From the NCBI RefSeq assembly GCF_014200595.1, contig NZ_JACHCG010000002.1, forward strand, positions 1 through 64,000: a stretch of DNA of 64,000 nucleotides, read 5' to 3'. The notes beneath the pieces were generated by a model, which was given only the letters and a program-made list of their open reading frames with translations, had not been told where the DNA came from and searched no databases. Positions 30,047-38,806 of this stretch are shown in pieces (the first letter of the stretch is position 1; each line of letters starts with the position of its first letter). The translations under genes were made by a program, and so were the position numbers. This DNA is from Pedobacter cryoconitis (GTDB lineage Bacteria; Bacteroidota; Bacteroidia; Sphingobacteriales; Sphingobacteriaceae).

Positions 30047-30736
30047 TCAGAAGGATTGTCCAGCCAGTTCCTGCTCAATCTGATCGAATATGGTCAGAAA
30101 TCCCTGCTTGTCGAGTTGTTGTTTAAACTCTTCCAGTTTCTGCGTCAGGATTTCCAGCTGCTCTTCTGTAAATGGATTGAGCCATAACCGCATACAAATG
30201 CGGTTGAGTGCATAGGTAATATTCTCAATTTTCTCATAGCTGAAAAGGTATTCACTGGAGATAAATTTGTCCAGAAAGTGGGCAAAACGTGGCTGATCTG
30301 TTAACCCGGCATATTTTAAAAAGCCGGTTAGAGATTCAGTATGGGCACGGCCGAGCTGCTGATAAAGAAGAGCAGTGTCTACTTTGTTCTGGGTTAACAG
30401 CAGGTGATCAAGGATCAGTTCCAACCCGATGTGTGCTAAAAAGAATGGCTTTACCGGGCCGGTTTGCAGGGCTGGTAAAATCAGTTGTTTAAGAATAGCG
30501 GTTTGTTCTTTAAAAAATCCGGAAGAATGAAATAAACGGTCTACTTCCAGGTGTCTTTTCCATCCGCTAAGTAAGGCTGCATAATCAGGCACATCCCTGA
30601 AAAGGTATTCATCTTTTTGCGGATTAAGGTTCCAGTCTTTGTCTGCATTTTTAATCAGGTCGGGCAATACAACCCCCATCACCATATAATCATTGGAGTT
30701 TTGCCGTTCAAAATAAAAGTGCGAAAGAAAGTTCAT
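30047..30736 (-). CDS. Acyl carrier protein phosphodiesterase-like protein
   Basis: A 229-residue protein beginning MNFLSHFYFERQN, close to the MNFLAHLYL start of the AcpH/DUF479 family. It has the further signs MGVVLPDL (acidic residue in the first conserved block), GWKRHLEVDRLFHSS and AHIGLELILDHLLL, with His/Asp pairs. AcpH removes the 4'-phosphopantetheine arm from acyl carrier protein. Overall similarity as I can judge it is modest, and Bacteroidota members have not been characterised to my knowledge, so the activity is tentative. It is upstream of ligA in the same direction. Confidence 0.6.
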   Translation of the reverse strand: MNFLSHFYFERQNSNDYMVMGVVLPDLIKNADKDWNLNPQKDEYLFRDVPDYAALLSGWKRHLEVDRLFHSSGFFKEQTAILKQLILPALQTGPVKPFFLAHIGLELILDHLLLTQNKVDTALLYQQLGRAHTESLTGFLKYAGLTDQPRFAHFLDKFISSEYLFSYEKIENITYALNRICMRLWLNPFTEEQLEILTQKLEEFKQQLDKQGFLTIFDQIEQELAGQSF

Positions 30737-30864
30737 CGTTTACAAAATAGGGATTTTTTTATCAGAGAGCCGTTGAAATGGGCCAAATAACCCATAATTA
30801 TTTATACCTGACAAGAATCTGTCCAAGATCGGTTTTTATCAGCCGCTAAGTTTAAACGGTTTCT

Positions 30865-30872
30865 TATCTTTG
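30865..30872 (+). promoter_or_regulatory. tyrS: -7 promoter element of tyrS
   Basis: TATCTTTG matches TAnnTTTG exactly and is followed by GC, as in many Bacteroidota promoters. It lies 16 bases before the tyrS ATG, giving a very short leader. No clear -33 TTG is present at the normal distance. Confidence 0.55.
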
Positions 30873-30888
30873 CCGAAATTATAAAGCG

Positions 30889-32175
30889 ATGACCAATTTT
30901 GTTGATGAATTAAGATGGAGAGGCATGTTACATGATATCATGCCCAATGCAGAAGATAAATTAAATGAAGGCATGTGCTCAGGATATATAGGTTTTGATC
31001 CTACGGCTGATTCGTTACATGTTGGTCACCTGACACAGATTATGACATTAATCCATTTTCAACGTGCTGGCCACAAACCTTATGCACTTGTTGGTGGCGC
31101 AACTGGTATGGTTGGTGATCCGTCCGGTAAATCTGAGGAAAGAAACTTGCTGACTGAAGAAATACTGGCGCATAACCTGGACGGGATTAAAAAACAGCTG
31201 AATCAATTCTTAAACTTCAGCGCTGAAGGTAACGGTGCGGTGATGGTTAACAATGCGGATTGGTTTAAAGGGTTTAGTTTCCTTGATTTTATCAGAGATG
31301 TAGGTAAACACATCACTGTGAACTACATGATGGCCAAAGATAGCGTGAAAAAGCGTTTGGAAGGTGATACTGGTATGTCTTTTACGGAGTTCAGTTACCA
31401 GCTGATCCAGGGTTATGATTTTTATTATTTATGGAAAAATAATAATTGTACGATCCAGATGGGTGGTTCTGATCAATGGGGCAATATTGTGACCGGAACA
31501 GAATTTATCAGAAGAAAAGACAGAGGAACAGCTTATGGATTAACTACACAACTGATCAAAAAATCGGACGGTACTAAATTCGGAAAAACCGAAAGCGGAG
31601 CGATCTGGTTAGATCCTGAGAAAACTTCTCCTTATAAATATTACCAGTTCTGGTTGAATGCTACAGATTCGGATGCCAGATCATGGATACGTATCTTCAC
31701 TTTGCTGACGCAGCAGGAGTTGGAGAAATTGGAAGCGGAACATGATGCAGCACCTCATTTGAGAATTTTGCAGAAAGCACTGGCTACTGATATTACAATC
31801 AGAACGCACTCTGAGGCTGCTTTAGAAACAGCGGTAAAAACTTCAGAATTCTTGTTCGGTAATGGTTCTTTATCATTCTTGGAGAGCCTGAGCCCTGCAC
31901 ATATCCTGGAAATCTTTGAAGGTGTACAACAGTTTGTAATTAGCCGTGAAGAATTAGCGTCAGGTATTGATGTGGCTACTTTACTGGCAGAAAAAACGAC
32001 GGTATTCCCATCTAAAGGAGAAGTGAAAAAAACTATCCAGGGTGGTGGATTGAGTATTAATAAAGAAAAAGTAGCAGAGGTTACTGCCAGTTATACTGTC
32101 AGCAACCTGATTAATGATAAATATATTATCGTTCAGAAAGGTAAAAAGAATTATTTCCTGTTAATCGCGGAATAG
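30889..32175 (+). CDS. tyrS: Tyrosyl-tRNA synthetase
   Basis: A 428-residue class I aminoacyl-tRNA synthetase that charges tRNA-Tyr. The HIGH-type motif is HVGHL (ADSLHVGHLTQIM), the tyrosine/tRNA region reads GGSDQWGNIVTG, and the KMSKS-type loop is KFGKT (SDGTKFGKTESG). A C-terminal S4 RNA-binding domain (PSKGEVKKTIQGGGLSINK) is present. Length is standard. It is convergent with the LuxE-like gene, with only one base between the stop codons. Confidence 0.97.
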   Translation: MTNFVDELRWRGMLHDIMPNAEDKLNEGMCSGYIGFDPTADSLHVGHLTQIMTLIHFQRAGHKPYALVGGATGMVGDPSGKSEERNLLTEEILAHNLDGIKKQLNQFLNFSAEGNGAVMVNNADWFKGFSFLDFIRDVGKHITVNYMMAKDSVKKRLEGDTGMSFTEFSYQLIQGYDFYYLWKNNNCTIQMGGSDQWGNIVTGTEFIRRKDRGTAYGLTTQLIKKSDGTKFGKTESGAIWLDPEKTSPYKYYQFWLNATDSDARSWIRIFTLLTQQELEKLEAEHDAAPHLRILQKALATDITIRTHSEAALETAVKTSEFLFGNGSLSFLESLSPAHILEIFEGVQQFVISREELASGIDVATLLAEKTTVFPSKGEVKKTIQGGGLSINKEKVAEVTASYTVSNLINDKYIIVQKGKKNYFLLIAE

Positions 32176-32176
32176 T

Positions 32177-33160
32177 TTACTGAACCAGCAGGTTACAGCC
32201 TCTGATGTCTGCATTGTCAAAACGGCCAAGTACTTCAAAGGAACCGCCGGGCAATAACCGGCCCAGGTCCTGGGTAGCGATGAACGAGCAGGAGTTAATG
32301 TTGGCAAGATCAATAATGTTGATGCCTCCTGTCTGATTAGAATTGAGGAGTGTTAGGGGATCGTTCGTGTCCCTTAACACAATCTTCATCCAGTTTGGAC
32401 AATCAAATACACCTTCTCCCGAAGAATAAGCTTGTGAAAGCAGTTCAGTCATTCCGTATTCACTGTGGATGGCAGTTACACCAAATCCGCTTTTTAATAT
32501 TTCGTGCAGTTCTTCTCTGACCATTTCTTTCCTCTTTCCTTTCATACCGCCTGTTTCCATCACGATTAATTCGGGGAAGTCCAGTTGGTGGCTTTCAAGA
32601 AAGTCAAGCAGGGCATAAGTAACACCAATTAATAGTGTTGGCTGACCTGCCTTTTTTAAAGCGGTTAATTTTTGGAAAAGCTCTTCGTGGTTATGTAAGA
32701 AATAACCGCTATCGGGATGTTTGCTTTGATTCAGTAATGCGTCGATCATATAGATCAGCGAAGAGCCGTCTCTTTCCAGATAGGAAGGAAGTAAAGCCAG
32801 CAGACAAGTCTCTGCTATAGGGCCATAGAATTGCTCAAATGCTTTGTTAAAACTTTCTTCGTATACACTCAGGTCGGTCACTATATGTTTACTTTGCACC
32901 ATTCCGGTAGTTCCGGAGCTGCTGAAAATGATTTCCTCCGGATCAGTATTACTGACTACCCGGTGACTTTTAAAAAAGCTGATCGGCAGATAAGGGATAT
33001 CGGCAACCCTGGTGATCTGGTCTGGTTTAATATTCAGGTGAGTGATAAACTGACGATAAGGTTCACAAAACTCCGCCTGGTGTTTGAAGACAGCCAGGGC
33101 AGTTTCATTAAACTGCTGTTCATCGCGGATAGAAAATAGTTGAGGAATTAAAGCTTTCAC
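32177..33160 (-). CDS. LuxE-family acyl-protein synthetase / acyltransferase
   Basis: A 327-residue protein of the LuxE/ANL-related family. IIFSSSGTTGMVQSKH is the phosphate-binding loop of adenylating enzymes, SEYGMTELLSQAY the second conserved block, and IATQDLGR an ATP-binding segment. LuxE uses ATP to activate fatty acids for reduction; relatives sit in lipid and capsule pathways, so the substrate here is open. I chose the GTG at 33160 (VKALIPQLFSI): the alternative GTG five codons upstream overlaps a TATTTTTG -7-like element at 33165-33172, so the transcript may begin almost at the start codon. It is last in a minus-strand group with the penicillin acylase and a small membrane protein. 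Confidence 0.75.
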   Translation of the reverse strand: MKALIPQLFSIRDEQQFNETALAVFKHQAEFCEPYRQFITHLNIKPDQITRVADIPYLPISFFKSHRVVSNTDPEEIIFSSSGTTGMVQSKHIVTDLSVYEESFNKAFEQFYGPIAETCLLALLPSYLERDGSSLIYMIDALLNQSKHPDSGYFLHNHEELFQKLTALKKAGQPTLLIGVTYALLDFLESHQLDFPELIVMETGGMKGKRKEMVREELHEILKSGFGVTAIHSEYGMTELLSQAYSSGEGVFDCPNWMKIVLRDTNDPLTLLNSNQTGGINIIDLANINSCSFIATQDLGRLLPGGSFEVLGRFDNADIRGCNLLVQ

Positions 33161-33192
33161 GCCGCAAAAATACACAAAGAGTTAGACAAATG

Positions 33193-33543
33193 TTATGCCG
33201 TTGTTTTTTTAACCAGTACTGCTTTTCTGAACTGGTAACCACAGTAGCCGCTTACCGCAGCCACAAAACCGCCCAGTAATGCTGAAACCAGCAGGACTAA
33301 CCACCAGGCATGCAGACCAAACATCTCTGCGACACGCGAAACCAGCAGGTTATTGTTTGGCAGGCTCTGGTATAAAGCGACACCTGTCCATAACAGCGCA
33401 ATTGCAAAGAATGGTTGCCATAAGGATAGTTTTGCTGTTTTACCGATTAACCCGCAGGTCGCAAAACAAAGGATTACGATGATCCACCAGGGTAAGATCA
33501 TTTGTAATAAAAAAGAGGCGATAAGTATAACGAGAAAGACCAT
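33193..33543 (-). CDS. Small integral membrane protein of unknown function
   Basis: A 116-residue, very hydrophobic protein with three to four predicted membrane spans: about residues 2-34 (one or two), 43-60 and 80-103. A short basic tail follows (FRKAVLVKKTTA). I recognise no family. It starts three bases after the penicillin acylase stop and lies about 30 bases before the LuxE-like gene, so the three probably form one transcript. Confidence 0.7.
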   Translation of the reverse strand: MVFLVILIASFLLQMILPWWIIVILCFATCGLIGKTAKLSLWQPFFAIALLWTGVALYQSLPNNNLLVSRVAEMFGLHAWWLVLLVSALLGGFVAAVSGYCGYQFRKAVLVKKTTA

Positions 33544-33546
33544 GTG

Positions 33547-35985
33547 CTATTTTTTAGAGATTTTTAAACGTGAAAGAACTTTACCCCGGGTATCCTCCGC
33601 AGATTGCATCAGGTAGAGATCATATAATTTGCCATCTGCCCAGGTACCCAGCATATCATCATAGAAAAAGCTGCCCGGATTACCTGATTGTCCGCCTGGA
33701 TATACACCGTGACCTTTTGGCGTTTTTCCAAGCTCAACGACCATCCTCCAAGATGGGCCATTTTTTTCACCCAAAGCATTAATGGTGCTTTTCGCTCCTC
33801 CGATCAGCAATGTTTCTGAGCCCATTCCCGGTATATTAGCTAAGTGAGGTACATGTGTTTGTTTCACATTTGCCCATTGCCATCTTTTCCCGATCGGCCC
33901 GTATTTTCTTTCCAGACTATCGCAGGTATATTTGAAAGCTTCGTTAACGAGGTCATTCAGGGTTTCTTTTTGTGGCGTATTCACATTATCAAACCATTTT
34001 GAACCTGGGTCTTTTAAAATCAATTCTACAGTCCGGTCTTTGGAAGGGTATCGCATAGGTACCGAGGCAATCGTAAATTCATCATCCCAGATGTCAATAA
34101 ATAAACGTTTAGTCCACAGATCGAAAATACTGCCGCCAATTGCTTTGGCTGTAAAGAACTTGTCCCATTTGCTGGTGATTTCCAGTGCTTCTTTTTGTGT
34201 CGCGTTGAGCTTTGCCGGGTCAATTTTTGAAATGAGTGCGGGCAGCAGGTCCTGCGCCAGTATACTATAACTATCGCTTTGCATAATCCGGATGCTATCG
34301 GCGGTTGCTTTTGTCATTGCTTTAAGCCTGTCATTAATTCTTTTACCACGTTCATAAGAGCCAAATTCCCAATTGATATAATAAGGGTAGGATGGGTCTG
34401 TAGAGGACTGATTTGCTGAGCTGACGAAGTTTCTTTCCGGGTTTTTAACGGTTGGATTCTCTGCATAGGGGATCCATCCCTGCCAGTCATTTTTTGGATC
34501 AGAGCCATCGAGTATAAATTTGCCCTGATCTTTCCATTTCAACGGGAATTTTCCATTGGCTGTAATGGCGATATCATTTGCTGATGAAGCAAAAATAAAG
34601 TTCTGTGCAGGTGCTGTATAATAGGTGAGTGCTTTCCGGTAGTCGTTGTAGTTTTTGCCTCTGTTCAATAAATAGAAAGTCATCAGCTCGTTTGATTTAT
34701 CATGCGCAATCCAGCGCAGTGCATTACCAGTAGGCACATTGTCGGCCATGCTGAGTTTTTCTGGTTTCTGGAAATAGACAACAGGGCCATGGTGGGTGTA
34801 AAAGACGGTATCTATTTCATTTTTAGCGCCTCTGATTTTTATTGTTTCCAGCCTTACGGTAGTATTTTTCCAGGCATTGTTGTATTTGTATTGCTTGTGC
34901 GTCTGGTCTTTAAATTTGATCTGGTAGAAATCCAGTACATCTGCTGCAACATTGGTTACGCCCCATGCAATGTCTTTATTGAAACCAATCGTGATACCCG
35001 GTGCACCAGGGAGTGAAACGCCATAGGCATTAAGTCCGGGTGCATTTAGCTGGATCTGATACCAGATAGAAGGTAATGTTAAATTCAGGTGCGGGTCATT
35101 GGCCAGGATCGGATATCCTGAAGCTGTTTTAGCACCAGAAAGTGCCCAGTTATTACTCCCGATCCCATCTTCCAATACTTTGGTTTTTACTTTACCGGTG
35201 GTCATTTCAGTGAAACCGGCAGGTGTTTTTGGAACTTGCAGGGGTTTGAAATCCCACTTTGTTCCTACAGGGATAATCGGATCTTCACGGAAGGGATAAT
35301 CAGGGAATAAATCGGCTGTTACTTCAGGGCCGTATTTTTTCAGGATGTTGCTCATGTAAAATTCATCTGAACCCATAGCCAGCACTGCTGACATCTGTTT
35401 GAGCAGCAAGGCACATTTAAGTGGTGTCCAGTCTTCGGGGGTAAAATCCAGTATTTTATATTCTAAAGGAAGCTGCGCACTGGAAAGCGAATGGATATAG
35501 TCATTGATCCCGGCGGTATAAGCTTCAATCATGGCTTTTGATTTAGGGTCTTCCATCATTCCTTTTAAAGAGTTTTCAGCGCCGTAAACCATGCCCATGC
35601 GGCGTTGATATCTATCTACTTCAATAGCTTTGGCCCCTACAACTTCAGATAGTCTTCCAGCTGCAAAACGGGTCTGGAAATCCATTTGCCATAAACGGTT
35701 CATGGCCGTAATGTATCCTTGTGTGTAATAAACATCGTGGTCATTTTTGGCGAAAATATGAGGGATCATACGGTCATCAAAAACTACCTCTACCGTCTCT
35801 TGTGTCCCTTTTAGACTGATTGTGCTTTTTTTGGCAACACTCATTTTTTCTGCGTTCTGCCAGAAACCGGTAAAGGGGTTAAGGAATTTTAAAAGCGGGG
35901 GAACGGAACCAAATTTGGTATTGAGCACAAAGGCCAGCAGTATAGGTATAATGACGCAAATGAATGCTTTAAATTTGTTCTTCAT
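33547..35985 (-). CDS. Penicillin acylase family N-terminal nucleophile hydrolase
   Basis: An 812-residue precursor of the Ntn-hydrolase amidase family. The N-terminal hydrophobic segment (about residues 7-24) should export it or anchor it in the periplasm. The alpha-chain region (HIFAKNDHDVYYTQGYITAMNRL) is followed by the self-cleavage site, with the future N-terminal nucleophile Ser277 in DGIGSNNWALSG. The beta chain includes LTLPSIWYQIQL, PGITIGFNKDIAWG and QMDFQTR-type substrate-pocket elements. Members hydrolyse beta-lactam side chains or acyl-homoserine lactones, among other amides; the real substrate cannot be told from sequence alone. It is first in the minus-strand group with the membrane protein and LuxE homologue. 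Confidence 0.9.
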   Translation of the reverse strand: MKNKFKAFICVIIPILLAFVLNTKFGSVPPLLKFLNPFTGFWQNAEKMSVAKKSTISLKGTQETVEVVFDDRMIPHIFAKNDHDVYYTQGYITAMNRLWQMDFQTRFAAGRLSEVVGAKAIEVDRYQRRMGMVYGAENSLKGMMEDPKSKAMIEAYTAGINDYIHSLSSAQLPLEYKILDFTPEDWTPLKCALLLKQMSAVLAMGSDEFYMSNILKKYGPEVTADLFPDYPFREDPIIPVGTKWDFKPLQVPKTPAGFTEMTTGKVKTKVLEDGIGSNNWALSGAKTASGYPILANDPHLNLTLPSIWYQIQLNAPGLNAYGVSLPGAPGITIGFNKDIAWGVTNVAADVLDFYQIKFKDQTHKQYKYNNAWKNTTVRLETIKIRGAKNEIDTVFYTHHGPVVYFQKPEKLSMADNVPTGNALRWIAHDKSNELMTFYLLNRGKNYNDYRKALTYYTAPAQNFIFASSANDIAITANGKFPLKWKDQGKFILDGSDPKNDWQGWIPYAENPTVKNPERNFVSSANQSSTDPSYPYYINWEFGSYERGKRINDRLKAMTKATADSIRIMQSDSYSILAQDLLPALISKIDPAKLNATQKEALEITSKWDKFFTAKAIGGSIFDLWTKRLFIDIWDDEFTIASVPMRYPSKDRTVELILKDPGSKWFDNVNTPQKETLNDLVNEAFKYTCDSLERKYGPIGKRWQWANVKQTHVPHLANIPGMGSETLLIGGAKSTINALGEKNGPSWRMVVELGKTPKGHGVYPGGQSGNPGSFFYDDMLGTWADGKLYDLYLMQSAEDTRGKVLSRLKISKK

Positions 35986-36269
35986 ATTCGATTGAATTAC
36001 CGGTTAAAGAATTTGGTATCCCAGGGCAATTTAATATAAAACTGTATTGATTGCTAATCTTAATCATATTTGTGATTTTGGGCTGAAGATGGGTACTGAT
36101 TTGTTCAACAAAATGCTAAATAGATTCAGCAAACGGTATTTTGATCTTACCTGTTGAAATTTCTGTTTGAATTATATCTGAAAAATCTTGTGTTTTGGCA
36201 TAATAATTAACACTTTAGCTAGGTCAATCAGACATTTTATACATACAAATAGATTACGGAAACCTTTTT

Positions 36270-38744
36270 ATGGAAGAATTCGAAGAGCAAGGAAACGAAA
36301 TAACGGACAACGAAAATATCAAGGAAATAGTTGAATCCACTATTCAACATTTAAACAATCCGGTATTAGCTTTAAAACCGATAGTTAAGAAATATCTTAC
36401 GCAAGTTCGGGAAGTCCGTCAGGATGGGAATAAATTTTTCTTCTCAGACGGAGAAGCCAGCGTAGAGGTGAGAGTAGTAAGTAATGAAATTATACGTGTC
36501 AGACTTGCGCCTCACAGTGTTTTTCTGGAGGATTTCTCTTATGCTGTTCCGGTGGTGGATCAGAAAGTAAGTACTTTCAATTTCGATGAGGAAGAGGATT
36601 ATTATGCGATAGCAACCAATACAGTGACCTGTAAAATCAGAAAAGAGGATTTTCATATTTCATTTACGGAGAACTTGTCCCAGATTGTAATGAGTGAGGA
36701 TGCCTCTCCAATGCACTGGGAAGAGAATGCGGACTTTGGTGGTTATTATGTTTTTGCTACTAAAAAATGTTTTCCGGAAGAGAACTTTTTCGGCCTTGGT
36801 GATAAATCAGGAAATATGAACCTGCGTGGCCGTCATTTTCAAAACTGGAATACGGATGCTTATTCTTTTGGATGGGATCAGGATCCTTTATACAGAACAA
36901 TCCCGTTTTATACAGGAGTTCATCAAAAGTCTGCCTACGGTATTTTCTTTGACAATACTTTCCGCTCTTATTTTGACTTCGGTAAAGAAGACAATGATAA
37001 GACCAGTTTCTGGTCGGATGGTGGTGAATTGCAATATTATTATATTCACGGTCCACATATGATGGATGTGATTAAACGTTACCAGACTTTAACCGGAACA
37101 CATCCTATGCCTCCTAAATGGGCGTTGGGGTATCATCAGTGCCGCTGGAGTTATTATCCGGAAACCAAGGTAAAAGAAATTGCAGATGGGTTCCGTTCCA
37201 GAGATATCCCTTGTGATGCGATTTACTTCGATATCGATTATATGGATGGCTACCGCTGTTTTACCTGGAATAAAAAGCACTTTCCTGATCCAAGAAAAAT
37301 GATCAAGGAATTAGCAGACGATGGATTTAAAACCGTTGTAATGATTGATCCGGGAATAAAAGTAGATGATAATTACTGGGTCTTTAAAGAAGGAAAAGAG
37401 AACAATTATTTCTGTAGAAGAAGTGATGACTATTTTATGGAAGGCCATGTGTGGCCAGGCAGATGCCAGTTCCCTGATTTCACGAACCCAACGGTAAGAG
37501 AGTGGTGGGGTGGGTTATATAAAGAGCTCGTAGATATGGGTGTTGCAGGTGTATGGAATGATATGAATGAGCCGGCAGTATTTGGTGCAGGGACTTTTCC
37601 AAATGATGTACGTCATAATTACGATGGGCACAGAGGGTCGCACCGGAAGGCACATAATGTTTACGGGATGCAAATGGTACGTTCAACTTATGACGGCTTA
37701 AAAAAGCTGATGCGTAATAAGCGTCCTTTTACGATTACCCGTGCAGGATATGCTGGTATGCAGCGTTATGGTTGTGTATGGACTGGTGATAATGTAGCGA
37801 GTTGGGAACATTTAAAAATAGGAAATATACAGTGTCAGCGGATGTCGGTTTCAGGAGTCCCTTTTTGTGGAACTGATATCGGAGGGTTTAGTGGTGAACC
37901 GGATGGAGAGTTATTTACCCGCTGGATTCAGCTGGGAACATTTTCTCCTTTTATGCGGGCACACTCTGCGGGTGATACAGCCGAAAGAGAGCCGTGGAGT
38001 TTTGGAGAGCCTTATACCGCGATCAACCGTAAATTTATTGAATTGAGATACCGTTTAATGCCTTATTTTTATTCTGTATTCTGGGAGCATCACCGTTATG
38101 GTTTTCCAATCCTGAGACCTCTGGTGATGTTGGAGCAGGAAAATGTGAGCAATCATTTCAGACAGGATGAATTTGCCTATGGAGATAAAATCCTGGTTTG
38201 CCCGATTTTGGAGCAGGGGGCTGTTTCAAGGACTGTTTATTTGCCAAAAGGACAGTGGTATAACATCTGGACACATGAATTACTTGCCGGAGAAAATGAG
38301 CATTTAGTAGATGCACCATTAGAGAGCATGCCTATTTTCATTAAAGCGGGTGCTGTTATTCCAGAGTATCCGGTAATGCAGTACGTAGGAGAAAAACATG
38401 TGGACGAAGTATTGCTGAATATCTTTTATGCGAACTATGAGGTGAATTCATTCTTCTTTGAAGATCATGGGGACACTTTTGCCTATGAGCAGGATATTTA
38501 TTCGGAGAAAAAGTTCACGGTTAAAGGAAATGATCGCCGTCTGCTGATCCAGCAGAAGCTGGAGGGTTTATATACACCAAATTATGAAACCTATAATTAC
38601 AACTTAATTGGCATTCCTTTTGGAGTTAAGAAAGTCATTGTAGACGGATTGGAAATTAAAGACTATTTTACTGACGATAGAAACTGCTTACGTTTTAAAA
38701 GCAATAAAAACTTCTCTGTGATACAAATCCAGGGAGAAATATAA
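36270..38744 (+). CDS. GH31 alpha-glucosidase
   Basis: An 824-residue glycoside hydrolase family 31 enzyme. The N-terminal beta-sandwich region (about 40-280) precedes the barrel, which shows ALGYHQCRWSYYPE and FDIDYMDGYRCFTW. The nucleophile Asp431 lies in GVWNDMNEPAVFG and the probable acid/base Asp507 in WTGDNVASWEHL. GGFSGEPDGELFTRWIQLG and a C-terminal beta region follow. There is no signal peptide, so it is probably cytoplasmic, releasing glucose from alpha-glucans or maltooligosaccharides. It stands 62 bases before glgB in the same direction, pointing to glycogen or maltodextrin metabolism. Confidence 0.92.
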   Translation: MEEFEEQGNEITDNENIKEIVESTIQHLNNPVLALKPIVKKYLTQVREVRQDGNKFFFSDGEASVEVRVVSNEIIRVRLAPHSVFLEDFSYAVPVVDQKVSTFNFDEEEDYYAIATNTVTCKIRKEDFHISFTENLSQIVMSEDASPMHWEENADFGGYYVFATKKCFPEENFFGLGDKSGNMNLRGRHFQNWNTDAYSFGWDQDPLYRTIPFYTGVHQKSAYGIFFDNTFRSYFDFGKEDNDKTSFWSDGGELQYYYIHGPHMMDVIKRYQTLTGTHPMPPKWALGYHQCRWSYYPETKVKEIADGFRSRDIPCDAIYFDIDYMDGYRCFTWNKKHFPDPRKMIKELADDGFKTVVMIDPGIKVDDNYWVFKEGKENNYFCRRSDDYFMEGHVWPGRCQFPDFTNPTVREWWGGLYKELVDMGVAGVWNDMNEPAVFGAGTFPNDVRHNYDGHRGSHRKAHNVYGMQMVRSTYDGLKKLMRNKRPFTITRAGYAGMQRYGCVWTGDNVASWEHLKIGNIQCQRMSVSGVPFCGTDIGGFSGEPDGELFTRWIQLGTFSPFMRAHSAGDTAEREPWSFGEPYTAINRKFIELRYRLMPYFYSVFWEHHRYGFPILRPLVMLEQENVSNHFRQDEFAYGDKILVCPILEQGAVSRTVYLPKGQWYNIWTHELLAGENEHLVDAPLESMPIFIKAGAVIPEYPVMQYVGEKHVDEVLLNIFYANYEVNSFFFEDHGDTFAYEQDIYSEKKFTVKGNDRRLLIQQKLEGLYTPNYETYNYNLIGIPFGVKKVIVDGLEIKDYFTDDRNCLRFKSNKNFSVIQIQGEI

Positions 38745-38806
38745 GTAACAGGAGCGGGCATTTCCCAGAAGGAAGCATTTTGAACTAAATATAATCCCTT
38801 AAAATA

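Noticed and set aside
36444..37686. Several minus-strand frames opposite the GH31 gene
   Set aside because: They overlap fully with a well-supported GH31 gene and show no conserved motifs.
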